A stretch of 51,292 nucleotides of DNA from Desulfobacterales bacterium. GTDB lineage: Bacteria; Desulfobacterota; Desulfobacteria; Desulfobacterales; UBA2156. The DNA is taken from assembly GCA_011049715.1 (NCBI GenBank), contig DRHF01000376.1, forward strand, positions 1 through 51,292. Direction: 5' to 3'. Shown piece after piece: positions 1 through 7,905 of this stretch; the stretch's first letter is position 1; each line of letters opens with the position of its first letter. The notes beneath the pieces were generated by a model, which was given only the letters and a program-made list of their open reading frames with translations, was not told the DNA's origin and did not search any database. The translations under genes and the position numbers were made by a program.

Positions 1-169
1 CATCCCCGCAGACCACCATAAACCGGCAATCTTCTTCTTCGGCAATGCGCCCAAGTTCACGGATGGCATCAAATCGGGATTGGGCGAATCTCTCCTGAAC
101 CCCTTCAGAGAAAAAGTGCCGGGTCATCCCTAACTGCCAGTCACCTGTATGGAGAAAACGAAAGCTCAT
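1..169 (-). CDS. SbcD/Mre11-like metallophosphoesterase, N-terminal part
   Basis: The 56 N-terminal residues of a gene that continues past the left edge of the window. The start codon is at 169-167, preceded by a GGAAA-like sequence. The translation begins MSFRFLHTGDWQLGM and ends MVVCGD. The LHTGDWQLG block matches the first metal-binding motif of calcineurin-like nucleases of the SbcD/YhaO/Mre11 group (usual form HtADwHlG), and the VVCGD end matches the second (vvaGD). Such proteins are Mn-dependent DNA repair exonucleases, usually paired with an SbcC-like ATPase encoded just downstream, which here would lie outside the window. The family call rests on these two motifs only. Confidence 0.72.
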   Translation of the reverse strand, partial: MSFRFLHTGDWQLGMTRHFFSEGVQERFAQSRFDAIRELGRIAEEEDCRFMVVCGD

Positions 170-187
170 TAAATATTTTCCATGAAT

Positions 188-199
188 GGGGACATCCTA
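188..199 (+). repeat. GGGGACATCCTA motif, copy 1
   Basis: A 12-bp motif between the nuclease and RRM genes. The same bases occur in a hairpin at 840-851 and, on the opposite strand, at 24435-24446. A variant (GGGGACGTCCTT) lies at 30425-30436. It is probably part of a dispersed palindromic (REP-like) sequence. Confidence 0.45.
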
Positions 200-219
200 T
201 GCTCCGTATATCTGTTGGA

Positions 220-510
220 CTAGAAAGGACGCCCTCCCCCTCGTCCTCCTCTACCACGCCGACTTTCGGTGCGAGGGCGAGCCTCATTCACGTTAAGAGT
301 TCTTCCTTTTAATTCTGTGCCATTGAGCCCATCGATTGCAGACTGCGCTTCAGCTTTAGAGGGCATCTCCAAGAATCCAAAACCTTTTGATTGACCACTA
401 TACTTGTCTTTTATAATAGCAGCAGATTCAACCTGCCCGAATGGCTCGAAAGCCAGCCGTATGTCTTCTTCAGTAACCTCGTACGACAAATTTCCTACAT
501 AAATATTCAT
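220..510 (-). CDS. RRM-domain RNA-binding protein (cold-shock type)
   Basis: A 96-residue protein that is almost entirely one RNA recognition motif. RNP2 is seen as IYVGNLSYEV at the N-terminus and RNP1 as KGFGFLEM near residue 45. A short Arg/Gly-rich tail (GRGGRGGGRPF) follows. This is the usual form of bacterial single-RRM proteins that bind single-stranded RNA and are often cold-induced. The start at 510 is chosen because AAAAGGAG lies 5-8 nt upstream and the protein then begins MNIYVGNL, as in relatives; an upstream in-frame start at 546 would add 12 unrelated residues. It ends in TAG. Confidence 0.93.
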   Translation of the reverse strand: MNIYVGNLSYEVTEEDIRLAFEPFGQVESAAIIKDKYSGQSKGFGFLEMPSKAEAQSAIDGLNGTELKGRTLNVNEARPRTESRRGRGGRGGGRPF

Positions 511-558
511 TCTGATCTCCTTTTGTAATAAATTATAAATTTGCACATCGCCTAACGG

Positions 559-603
559 TGTTGATACACAGAAAAGATTCCCTCTATTACCCTTATAAAA
601 CAG
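559..603 (+). repeat. Dispersed 46-bp repeat, copy 1
   Basis: The segment around ACAGAAAAGATTCC and TTACCCTTATAAAACAG recurs in the same orientation at 14591-14636. The core 36 bp (568-603 against 14601-14636) differ at two positions, and weaker similarity extends about 10 bp to the left. It lies about 105 bp upstream of the DUF4338 remnant start, so it may have belonged to that mobile gene's leader. Neither copy is inside a gene. Confidence 0.6.
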
Positions 604-652
604 GTAACGCTTTAACTTTTTGAAAAATAGTTTTAAAAAAAATCAAAAAAAG

Positions 653-669
653 CTGACGTCAGTTATAAT
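653..669 (+). promoter_or_regulatory. Palindrome plus -10-like box ahead of DUF4338 remnant
   Basis: CTGACGTCAG (653-662) is a perfect 10-bp palindrome, immediately followed by TATAAT (664-669), a consensus -10 box 39 bp upstream of the remnant's ATG. No good -35 is visible at the right spacing. The palindrome could be an operator. This is suggestive only. Confidence 0.35.
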
Positions 670-707
670 TTTGTTGTATGTAGTTCTCACATTTTTTGGA
701 GGACTAC

Positions 708-824
708 ATGGAACCGTTTGTTTTTCGATACCGCTCCGGAGAGTTGGTATCCAATGATATAGATTTTATCCGATCTGCCATTTCTAAATATTATAGCAGG
801 GGGCGGAGTTATATATCACGTGTT
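708..824 (+). pseudogene. Truncated DUF4338/DruA-like gene, N-terminal fragment
   Basis: A GGAGG 5 nt before the ATG at 708 starts a frame of 39 convincing residues: MEPFVFRYRSGEL, then DIDFIRSAIS, then RGRSYISRV. The order of an F-x-Y-R-S-G strand, a D-I-x-F-I-R helix and an R-x-x-I-S-R segment resembles the start of DUF4338 proteins (DruA-like, often carried by mobile elements), from memory of the family. Full proteins are several hundred residues. Here the homology stops near 824, where the frame runs into the GGGGACATCC hairpin at 837-871 and then reads antisense to the HU gene. The larger open frame to 1025 is therefore not a real product. The family assignment is moderate; the truncation is clear. 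Confidence 0.5.
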
Positions 825-836
825 CATTCCTTAATA

Positions 837-871
837 AACGGGGACATCCTATTATTCCCCTTGTCCCCGTT
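837..871 (-). terminator. 10-bp perfect hairpin after HU gene (REP-like or terminator)
   Basis: AACGGGGACA (837-846) and TGTCCCCGTT (862-871) form a perfect 10-bp stem around a 15-nt loop. The hairpin begins 13 nt after the HU stop codon on the minus strand and is followed there by TTATT rather than a long T run, so termination is plausible but not textbook. Its left arm contains the GGGGACATCC motif found elsewhere, which also fits a REP-like palindrome. It sits exactly where the DUF4338 remnant is cut off. Confidence 0.5.
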
Positions 872-884
872 ATCTGATGCTATT

Positions 885-1154
885 CTATTTCACCGCATCC
901 TTCAATGCCTTCCCGGGAACAAACTTGGGCACCATTCTCGCTTCGATATTGATCTCCTCGCCAGTCTGTGGATTCCTGCCCTTTCTGGCTTGCCTTTTGC
1001 TTACCTTAAAGCTGCCGAACCCTGAAATTTGCACTACTTCTTTGTTCCTCAGAGCTTTCGTAATATTTGATAAAATACAATCCACAGCTGCCTGAGCCTC
1101 CTTTTTGTTCGAAACTACTTTGGCTACCTCATTAATCAAATCGCTTTTATTCAT
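885..1154 (-). CDS. hup: HU/IHF family DNA-binding protein
   Basis: An 89-residue protein of normal HU length. It starts MNKSDLINEVAK, has the helical dimerisation half, then the GFGSFKVSKRQARKGRNPQTG signature that forms the DNA-grasping arm, and ends with ARMVPKFVPGKALKDAVK. These are the standard HU features; the product bends and compacts DNA as a dimer. The start is supported by an AGGAGGG ribosome binding site about 6 nt upstream. It lies on the same strand as the tex gene but 137 bp from it, so it probably has its own promoter. Confidence 0.96.
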   Translation of the reverse strand: MNKSDLINEVAKVVSNKKEAQAAVDCILSNITKALRNKEVVQISGFGSFKVSKRQARKGRNPQTGEEINIEARMVPKFVPGKALKDAVK

Positions 1155-1290
1155 TTTCCTTTCCCTCCTTTTTCTTAGGTTAATTGCATTTTTATATCAC
1201 CGATTTATTCACCGGTACAAGACAAAAGGACAATGGAGTCCACGCTTTAATTGACCCCGTTATCTTTTGTGATTGAAATGTCGCTATCAC

Positions 1291-3540
1291 TTATTTAAAG
1301 TAATCGGCAAAAGGATTATTAAAGAGTTTATTCTTATCTGCTGGTTTAGCCTTAACCTGTTGTGCTTTTTTCCTTAATGATTTTTTCTTTTTTTGTTTCT
1401 CCCTGTTGGCGTTGGTTTTCATTGAAAGGGAGATCCTGTTTCGCGCAAGATCAACATCGATTACTGTTACCGATACCTTCTGGTTTACCTTTACTACTGC
1501 GGCAGGGTCCTTTACATAGGTGTCTGACAACTCGCTTATATGAACCAGCCCATCCTGATGAACCCCTATATCGACGAAGGCTCCGAAAGCAGTAACATTG
1601 GTCACTATACCCGGAAGCTTCATCCCGGATTTTACGTCTTCTATCTTTTCTATACCGCTTTCAAAGGCAAATACTTCTATCCCTTTTCTCGGATCACGTC
1701 CTGGCTTTGCCAGTTCCTCAATGATATCCTGCAAGGTGGGAAGGCCCACAGTATCAGTGACATAATATGAGACATCGATTTTTTTTCGAAGTTCGCTCTC
1801 CTTCATCAGATCTGCAACAGTGCAATCAAGATCTGCCGCCATCGTTTCCACAATATGATACGATTCAGGATGTACTGCGCTTGCATCAAGCGGATTCTTG
1901 CCGTTGTTTATTCTGAGAAAACCAGCTGATTGCTCAAACGCTTTTGGGCCGAGGCGCGGAACTTTTTTAAGCTTTTTTCTGGAACTAAAAGGTCCGTTTT
2001 CATTTCTGTACGTCACGATATTTTTTGCCAGTTGAGGTCCTAAACCCGAAACAGAGGTTAGAAGTTGAATGCTTGCGCTGTTGATATCGACCCCTACCCT
2101 GTTGACGCAGCTTGTAACCACATCGTCGAGTGCTGCTTTTAAGGCGGATTGGTCCACATCGTGCTGGTACTGGCCGACTCCGATCGATTTTGGATCTATT
2201 TTTACGAGTTCGGAGAGCGGATCCATCAGGCGTCTCCCTATTGAAACAGCACCCCTGAATGTAAGATCAAGATCCGGGAACTCTTCTCTTGCGTTCTCTG
2301 ATGCCGAATATATTGACGCACCACTTTCGTTGACCATAAATACCTGTATACCTTGCAAAAAGGGAAGATTTTTAATGTAAGCCTCAGTCTCTCTCCCAGC
2401 GGTTCCGTTTCCTATTGCAACAGCCTCTATCTCAAATTTTTCGTTCAGGTTTTTAATAAGCCCGGCAGCTTCGGTCTCTTTTTTTTCAGACATGTGCAGA
2501 TAAAGAGTATCATGATGTAGGAGATTACCCTGCTGGTCAAGACATACCACTTTGCATCCGGTCCTGAATCCGGGATCTATAGCCATAATCTTTTTTGGGC
2601 CAAGGGGTGAAGCTAAAAGAACCTGCCGCAGGTTTTCCGCAAAGATCTGTATTGCTTTGGCTTCAGCCTTCTCCTTTGTTGCAACCCTGAGTTCAGTCTC
2701 CATTGATCTGGAAAGTAGTCTTTTGTAGGAATCTTTGATTGCTATCTTAACCTGTTTTGAATCATCGGAATCTCCATTTACAAACAGAGATTCGAGTATT
2801 TCAAGCGCTTCTTCTTCATCAGGAACAATGCTTAGATTCAATATATCTTCTTTTTCCCCCCGACGCATTGCGAGTATACGGTGAGACGGTGCACGGGCAG
2901 CAGGTTCTTTCCAGTCAAAATAGTCCCGGTATTTTGAACCTGCTTCCTCCATATCTGATGCAACCTTGCTGATAAACATACCTTTTGCAGCGAATAAATC
3001 ACGGAGCCTGACGCGTGCATTTTGGTCTTCGTTTATTATTTCGGCGATAATATCCCGTGCGCCTGCAAGTGCCTGATCGACCGATTCGATCCCTTTTTCA
3101 GGATCGACAAATGCAGCACCTTCTGCGGCCGGATCTATACCTTTTTGATCAAAAATAAGGAGAGCAAGCGGTTCAAGCCCCTTTTCCTTTGCTATGGCTG
3201 CTTTTGTGCGGCGCTTAGGCCTGTATGGCAGGTATATATCCTCTAAAACCGAAAGGGTTTCAGCCTCTATCACTTTTTCTTTTAACTCATCCGTAAGATG
3301 GCCGTGCTCCTCAAGCGATTTCAGGATCGTTTCCCGGCGCGAATCAAGCTCTTTAAGCTGAAGCAGTCTGTCCCGTATCGAGGTTACTGCGACTTCATCA
3401 AGACTTCCGGTTGCTTCCTTTCGGTATCGGGCTATAAAGGGTATTGTTGCATCCTCTTTAAGGAGTGCATAAACAGACTGGACCTGACTATATTTAAGTT
3501 TTAGTTCTTCTGATATTTTTATTGTGTGGTTTTCGTTCAT
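1291..3540 (-). CDS. tex: Tex family S1 RNA-binding transcription accessory protein
   Basis: A 749-residue protein. The N-terminal Tex region contains IPFIARYRKEATGSLDE near residue 35. A YqgF/RNase H-like domain begins near MAIDPGFRTGCKV, and a helix-hairpin-helix segment reads SVSGLGPQLAKNIVTYRNENG. The C-terminal S1 domain (about residues 640-710) contains GIVTNVTAFGAFVDIGVHQDG. The tail is Lys-rich. Tex proteins bind nucleic acid and associate with the transcription machinery. I chose the ATG at 3540, with AAGGTG just upstream and the usual short lead-in; an in-frame start at 3585 would add 15 atypical residues. Confidence 0.95.
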   Translation of the reverse strand: MNENHTIKISEELKLKYSQVQSVYALLKEDATIPFIARYRKEATGSLDEVAVTSIRDRLLQLKELDSRRETILKSLEEHGHLTDELKEKVIEAETLSVLEDIYLPYRPKRRTKAAIAKEKGLEPLALLIFDQKGIDPAAEGAAFVDPEKGIESVDQALAGARDIIAEIINEDQNARVRLRDLFAAKGMFISKVASDMEEAGSKYRDYFDWKEPAARAPSHRILAMRRGEKEDILNLSIVPDEEEALEILESLFVNGDSDDSKQVKIAIKDSYKRLLSRSMETELRVATKEKAEAKAIQIFAENLRQVLLASPLGPKKIMAIDPGFRTGCKVVCLDQQGNLLHHDTLYLHMSEKKETEAAGLIKNLNEKFEIEAVAIGNGTAGRETEAYIKNLPFLQGIQVFMVNESGASIYSASENAREEFPDLDLTFRGAVSIGRRLMDPLSELVKIDPKSIGVGQYQHDVDQSALKAALDDVVTSCVNRVGVDINSASIQLLTSVSGLGPQLAKNIVTYRNENGPFSSRKKLKKVPRLGPKAFEQSAGFLRINNGKNPLDASAVHPESYHIVETMAADLDCTVADLMKESELRKKIDVSYYVTDTVGLPTLQDIIEELAKPGRDPRKGIEVFAFESGIEKIEDVKSGMKLPGIVTNVTAFGAFVDIGVHQDGLVHISELSDTYVKDPAAVVKVNQKVSVTVIDVDLARNRISLSMKTNANREKQKKKKSLRKKAQQVKAKPADKNKLFNNPFADYFK

Positions 3541-3606
3541 AAGCACCTTAAAATATTTATAAAAAATTGTTTGTTGCGTGTACAACGTATCTTAAAGGAT
3601 AACATC

Positions 3607-4422
3607 TCAAATCTCTTTTCGATTAAAACAGCCCAACATTAACGTCATTATTAAAAGAATAAAAAAGGAAAGATTCAGAAGGGGATGAAAAGGTCCCATA
3701 TTATGAAATTCGCTTTTGCTGATGATTGCATCGGCATAGGCCTGCACCATAAAAACCTTGGGGTATAAAACCCTCCATAAAGCAGGTCCCAAATCGACTG
3801 AGGAAGGAACAGCGGATCTTACGATGGCACTATTAATAACCTGATAACCGCCATCGGAAATAAAACCAACGAACAGAATTCCCATGGTAAAAAGCGCACT
3901 GATAAAATCCGGCATAAAAAGAGACAAAAAGCAGACGCATGCAATCACAAAAAGAAGGTTGATCGAACATACCAAAGATGCGGTCAAGTATCCCGAAATA
4001 ATGGTTCCTGTTTTTGCCCATACCGTTAAAAAGATCGTCAAGTGAAGTATAAACATAAAAACAAGGCAAAGTGCCCAGGTGCCGGAGATCCGGCCGAGAA
4101 CATATTGCCATCTGAAAACAGATCTGGAAAGAAACAAAACGAGGCTTCCATCCTCATGATCCCGGCTGAATATCTTCATTGAAATCATGGAAGCCATCAG
4201 AAGCATTCCAACGGCAATTAGATGGAAAACAATTTTTGAAAAATACCAGGCAACCGTAACGTTATCCACCATTTTCCCATTAACAGTATATCCGCCGTCA
4301 TAACATCCGCGGATCGTCAATATAAATAGAATAGAAAGGCCCAGGAGAACATAAAAACTTTTATGCCGCATCTGATCTCGTATGGTGTAGACCATAATTT
4401 TTATGACGTTATTCATTTTCAT
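3607..4422 (-). CDS. ABC-2 type transporter permease
   Basis: A 271-residue membrane protein with about six hydrophobic segments, the first near residues 24-38 and the last ending just before the C-terminal CFNRKEI. A hydrophilic loop with SRDHEDGSLVLFLSRSV sits between segments 2 and 3, in the place where ABC-2 permeases contact the ATPase (D-x-x-x-G-S-L pattern). Its start overlaps the end of the ATPase gene by 14 bp, so the two are translated together as an export pair. Substrate unknown; such pairs handle drugs, lipids or membrane-integrity factors. Confidence 0.85.
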   Translation of the reverse strand: MKMNNVIKIMVYTIRDQMRHKSFYVLLGLSILFILTIRGCYDGGYTVNGKMVDNVTVAWYFSKIVFHLIAVGMLLMASMISMKIFSRDHEDGSLVLFLSRSVFRWQYVLGRISGTWALCLVFMFILHLTIFLTVWAKTGTIISGYLTASLVCSINLLFVIACVCFLSLFMPDFISALFTMGILFVGFISDGGYQVINSAIVRSAVPSSVDLGPALWRVLYPKVFMVQAYADAIISKSEFHNMGPFHPLLNLSFFILLIMTLMLGCFNRKEI

Positions 4423-5122
4423 GCTCTATATATCGAATAAAAACATCTTCGAGCGTCTCGTGATCCTTCACGATTGCGTTAATGGTATCCTTGATAAGGA
4501 TTTTCCCCTTGTACATGATCGCTGCAGTTTCACATGTTTTTTCCACCTCTGAAAGCAGATGGGAGCTTAAGATCACGGTCACTCCCTTGCCACGGAGGTT
4601 TTCAAGAATTTTTCTGACATCGCGGATGCCGATCGGATCGAGCCCGGTGATGGGTTCATCCAGTATCAGCAGTGTTGGCTGTCCCAGCAGAGCAGCCCCC
4701 AGACCGATGCGCTGTTTCATGCCTTTCGAGTACGCCGCGGATTTTATCCTTTCCTGCCCTTTCATGGAAACAATCTCGAGAACCCTGTCGACTTCCTTTT
4801 CAACATCTTTCCCGGACAGTCCGATTAAAGAAGCATGCCGCGACAGATATTCAAATCCGGAAAGATACGGCGGGATCATGTGCTGTTCGGCGATATATCC
4901 GATATGTTTGCGGGATTCCGGGTCGGATGCAGGCAGTCCATCGATTGTAATGCTGCCCGAGGATGGTTTGATAAAATCGAGAAGCATCCGTACGATGGTC
5001 GTCTTGCCGGCGCCGTTTGGTCCAAGCAATGCAAAAGACTCTCCCTTTTGAATCGTATATGAAACATTATCGACCGCGGCAAAGGCGCCAAATTTTTTTG
5101 TAACGGAATCAAGTATGATCAT
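4409..5122 (-). CDS. ABC transporter ATP-binding protein
   Basis: A 237-residue single ABC ATPase. Walker A is GPNGAGKT (residues about 39-46), the signature is the variant YSKGMKQR, Walker B is LLILDEPITGLDP and the switch His lies in SSHLLSEVE. This is the drug/lipid exporter type (CcmA/NatA-like). The start at 5122 (MIILDSVTKKFG) matches family starts. A TTG at 5170 with AGGT upstream would add 16 residues and cannot be excluded. It is the upstream gene of a two-gene unit with the permease at 3607-4422. Confidence 0.92.
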   Translation of the reverse strand: MIILDSVTKKFGAFAAVDNVSYTIQKGESFALLGPNGAGKTTIVRMLLDFIKPSSGSITIDGLPASDPESRKHIGYIAEQHMIPPYLSGFEYLSRHASLIGLSGKDVEKEVDRVLEIVSMKGQERIKSAAYSKGMKQRIGLGAALLGQPTLLILDEPITGLDPIGIRDVRKILENLRGKGVTVILSSHLLSEVEKTCETAAIMYKGKILIKDTINAIVKDHETLEDVFIRYIEHENE

Positions 5123-5291
5123 ATCAATGCGATCATCAAGTAGTTGAGGGCGATTGCCCGGGTTATCCAAGTGCTACCTGGATAGAAAGATGCTTTTAGC
5201 ACCCTTTAACCACGGTCGCAAGAGGGCGGGAGCTCTCACTTTCGTTTATCTGTTGCTGGGGACCCACAATATGGTAGCTTCGTTGTATAAA

Positions 5292-6041
5292 TCAGTTTTC
5301 CCGATCATTTTTAAATAGTTTCTGCAATTGGCCTGGAATTGCCGGTGTTGTGACGGTTTCCGGCTCTGTTCCCCCCGGCAGTTGAAACGTGAGCGCGTGC
5401 GCATGCAGTGCAAGACGGTCAAAGGCAAAATTTTTTTTCAAATAATCTGCAGCCCGTTTGGAGCCGTAACGTGCGTCACCGACCACTGAGTGACCGGACA
5501 GCTTTGCGTGGCGCCGGATCTGATGTTTGCGGCCGGAGAGAAGGTCAATTTCCACCATCGTGTAATGGGCACTGCGACCAAGAATTCGGTAAAGCGTCCT
5601 GGCAGGTTGCCGTCGGCCGGCGCCTTCGGGCCGAAGACGTCCGCCGGCGGTTTTGGCAAGCGCCCAGTGCCACGTTCCCCACGGGTCGTCTCCTTGCGGG
5701 TTTTCCAACGTACCATGCAAAATAGCAACATAACGTTTTTTTACCTGACGGGATTCAAACTGCAGTGAAAAAATTCGACACATTTTCGGGGAGGTGGTCA
5801 GAAGAATAATGCCACTTGTCTCCTTGTCGAGCCGATGAACAGGATTGACGCTGAAATCCGAGTCCATATCTATCTGACCTAAAACAGACGGTTCTTTTTG
5901 AATAAACGCAGATACCAGGGAGCAAACATCTCGCCCGGGTGTGTTGTGCACGGTAATACCGGCGGGCTTATCCACCACCAGCCAGCCCTTTCCGATGGCG
6001 AGCACCGGTATACGCAATGATTTGCTGTCAATGGTTATCAT
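5292..6041 (-). CDS. RluA-family RNA pseudouridine synthase
   Basis: A 249-residue protein with the catalytic motif VHRLDKETSGIILL (the Asp is the nucleophile), an early WLVVDKPAGITVH block, and SGRKHQIRRHAKLSGHSVVGDARYG near residue 170, all typical of RluA/RluD-type enzymes that convert specific uridines in rRNA or tRNA to pseudouridine. There is no S4 domain in front, so it is the short RluA/TruC-like form. AGGA lies 5-6 nt before the ATG. The target RNA cannot be told from sequence. Confidence 0.92.
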   Translation of the reverse strand: MITIDSKSLRIPVLAIGKGWLVVDKPAGITVHNTPGRDVCSLVSAFIQKEPSVLGQIDMDSDFSVNPVHRLDKETSGIILLTTSPKMCRIFSLQFESRQVKKRYVAILHGTLENPQGDDPWGTWHWALAKTAGGRLRPEGAGRRQPARTLYRILGRSAHYTMVEIDLLSGRKHQIRRHAKLSGHSVVGDARYGSKRAADYLKKNFAFDRLALHAHALTFQLPGGTEPETVTTPAIPGQLQKLFKNDREN

Positions 6042-6288
6042 CTACATCCTGTTTTCATCTGTCGCCGATGCACCCATATTGCCAAACTGTTTGTTTGATT
6101 AAAACTTGTTCGATGATCGGTTTCGTGTTGCAGTTTTAAAAAATTTCAACAACTACAGCCCTTCTTTACCAACTCAGTGTAACGGTACAGTACCTCTTTG
6201 CATGATTTGTCAAATGTCAAGGGCGGACCCCTGTTTATTTTTGTCCGTGTGGGTCCGGCTGATCCGTTGTCTTCGTCGTTGGCAGGTC

Positions 6289-7206
6289 TCACCGCCTCCA
6301 GTTGATTAAATCCGACGTAGCCGATTTTGTCAGAATGCGCAGATTTTCTTTGGAGTTAAAAAGCTTTTCACACAATTCACACTTTCTATATTGAACAATT
6401 TCACGGGCCTTGAATCCTAAATAGGAAGCCATGTTTGAAAGCCCCATGGTCCTGATGAGATGATATAATACATGGGTTTCCCTTTTCTGAAACAACGCGT
6501 CGATGTTATCATTGCAAAGGTTTCCAAGATATAAAAAGTGTGTTTTTGAAAAGCGATTTGCCGCGTCACAACAGGCAAACATATCCAGTTCCGGCGAAAG
6601 GTATGGATTCATTGAACACACATTGGGTCGATAATCTGTAAATATCCGTTGGCGATTGAATTCACCTGCACGGCCGAAATAAATGACGGGCTCCGGAAAA
6701 AATTTTAAGTGACGATCTCGCAGAAACTGTTCAAACGAATCATCTTTTTTTGAAAAATCAGTAACAAAGGAGATAAAATAATCAAGACCATGTTTTTGAC
6801 AGCTTAACGCCGCGTGAACGATGTTTTCACGGTTAATTTGTTGCTGATGCCAGCGACTGTAACTGAGCCGTAATTGCGACAAACCATTTGACATCAATTC
6901 TGAAACGACACGATCCGCATGTTCCCGTGTCTTTGCCCAGTATCCGTTGGTAACAATTCTTGAATAGATCCCATTTTCCCTACAGAGCTGAATCAATTTG
7001 CAGATATCATCAAAAAACAAAAGCGGTTCGCCTGCTGTAAAACTTATGCCCGTGACATGACAACGGGCCATCTCTTGAATAATATCTTTCGCTCGGTCAA
7101 AGTCCATTTTTGCGGTTCCGGACGACGCGTCTGCGGCAACACAATGGCCACATCTAATGTTACATTGAGTTGAATATCCAAATGCGATTTGTCGAACTGG
7201 GTTCAT
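6289..7206 (-). CDS. Radical SAM protein with C-terminal Cys cluster
   Basis: A 305-residue radical SAM enzyme. The [4Fe-4S]/SAM motif CNIRCGHC (CxxxCxxC) lies at about residues 14-21 and the GGE-like SAM-binding motif appears as FTAGEPLLF. C-terminal cysteines (CSMNPYLSP..FACCDAA and CELCEKL) suggest a SPASM/twitch-like auxiliary cluster, as in peptide-modifying or heme-modifying enzymes. No candidate precursor peptide was seen next to it. The start at 7206 is chosen because MNPVRQIAFGYSTQC puts the motif at the usual distance and AAAGGA lies upstream. A longer frame back to 7422 exists, but its first 72 residues look unrelated. Confidence 0.85.
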   Translation of the reverse strand: MNPVRQIAFGYSTQCNIRCGHCVAADASSGTAKMDFDRAKDIIQEMARCHVTGISFTAGEPLLFFDDICKLIQLCRENGIYSRIVTNGYWAKTREHADRVVSELMSNGLSQLRLSYSRWHQQQINRENIVHAALSCQKHGLDYFISFVTDFSKKDDSFEQFLRDRHLKFFPEPVIYFGRAGEFNRQRIFTDYRPNVCSMNPYLSPELDMFACCDAANRFSKTHFLYLGNLCNDNIDALFQKRETHVLYHLIRTMGLSNMASYLGFKAREIVQYRKCELCEKLFNSKENLRILTKSATSDLINWRR

Positions 7207-7478
7207 TTTAATAAGCGTCCTTTTGAAGTCCCTTGATAATGTTCCAGGTAAGAGACGTCCCACGATTCCGATGGATCGAAGATCGAGAAATATTTCCGCG
7301 GACTGCCTGAACAGGATGCTGCATTGGGCCGGGTACAGATTATCCGCGTCATTAAACCGCAGGTACCGGAATTCTAGGAAGAGCCTTAAACTGAATGGCC
7401 ACTTTGAATGATGAAAAATCATCTGATGCGGCCTCGTTGTCTACTATTGTTTCCTTCTGTCCCGCTTCTCCTTGCGTT

Positions 7479-7853
7479 TTAACCGCCGGCGAGCTTTGCG
7501 GTGTATCCGTGTTTCTTGATCTCATCCAATAGTGTTTGCCGGTGATCCCCCTGGATTACAATAACTCCGTCCTTAACGGATCCGCCGGCACCACAGCGGC
7601 GCTTTAATGTCTTGGTAAATTTCTGTAATTCCTCGTTTTCAAGCGGGACACCAAGGATGGTTGTGACAGTTTTACCTTTACGCCCTTTGACTTCCCGCTG
7701 TATCCTGATGGTGCTGTCGTTGGGATAGCCTGTTGTCTGCTTATCGGCTTTAACAACCTTCTTTTTTTTGCAGGAGCATGCGGAAACCGGCTTACCGCAT
7801 TCAGGGCAGATTCGGCCTGTTTTTGTTGAATAAACTAAGCGACTGCCATTCAT
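7479..7853 (-). CDS. yciH: SUI1/eIF1-family translation factor (YciH-like)
   Basis: A 124-residue protein. It begins MNGSRLVYSTKTGRICPECGKP, very close to the start of E. coli YciH. Two CxxC/CxC pairs (CPEC, CSC) form a probable zinc-binding knuckle, and the SUI1 domain follows with RRCGAGGSVKDGVIVIQGDHR. YciH-like proteins act at translation initiation and start-codon fidelity. The start at 7853 matches the family. The gene lies 52 bp downstream of the methyltransferase gene and is probably cotranscribed with it. Confidence 0.93.
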   Translation of the reverse strand: MNGSRLVYSTKTGRICPECGKPVSACSCKKKKVVKADKQTTGYPNDSTIRIQREVKGRKGKTVTTILGVPLENEELQKFTKTLKRRCGAGGSVKDGVIVIQGDHRQTLLDEIKKHGYTAKLAGG

Positions 7854-7905
7854 TGATTTGTTTGCCCATTTCTTCCGAATGGAAAGGGTTGTTTTGAAAG
7901 GGTTC

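Noticed and set aside
696..1025. 109-codon open frame taken as one intact protein
   Set aside because: Only the first 39 codons from 708 look like protein. The remainder crosses a palindrome and is antisense to the HU gene.
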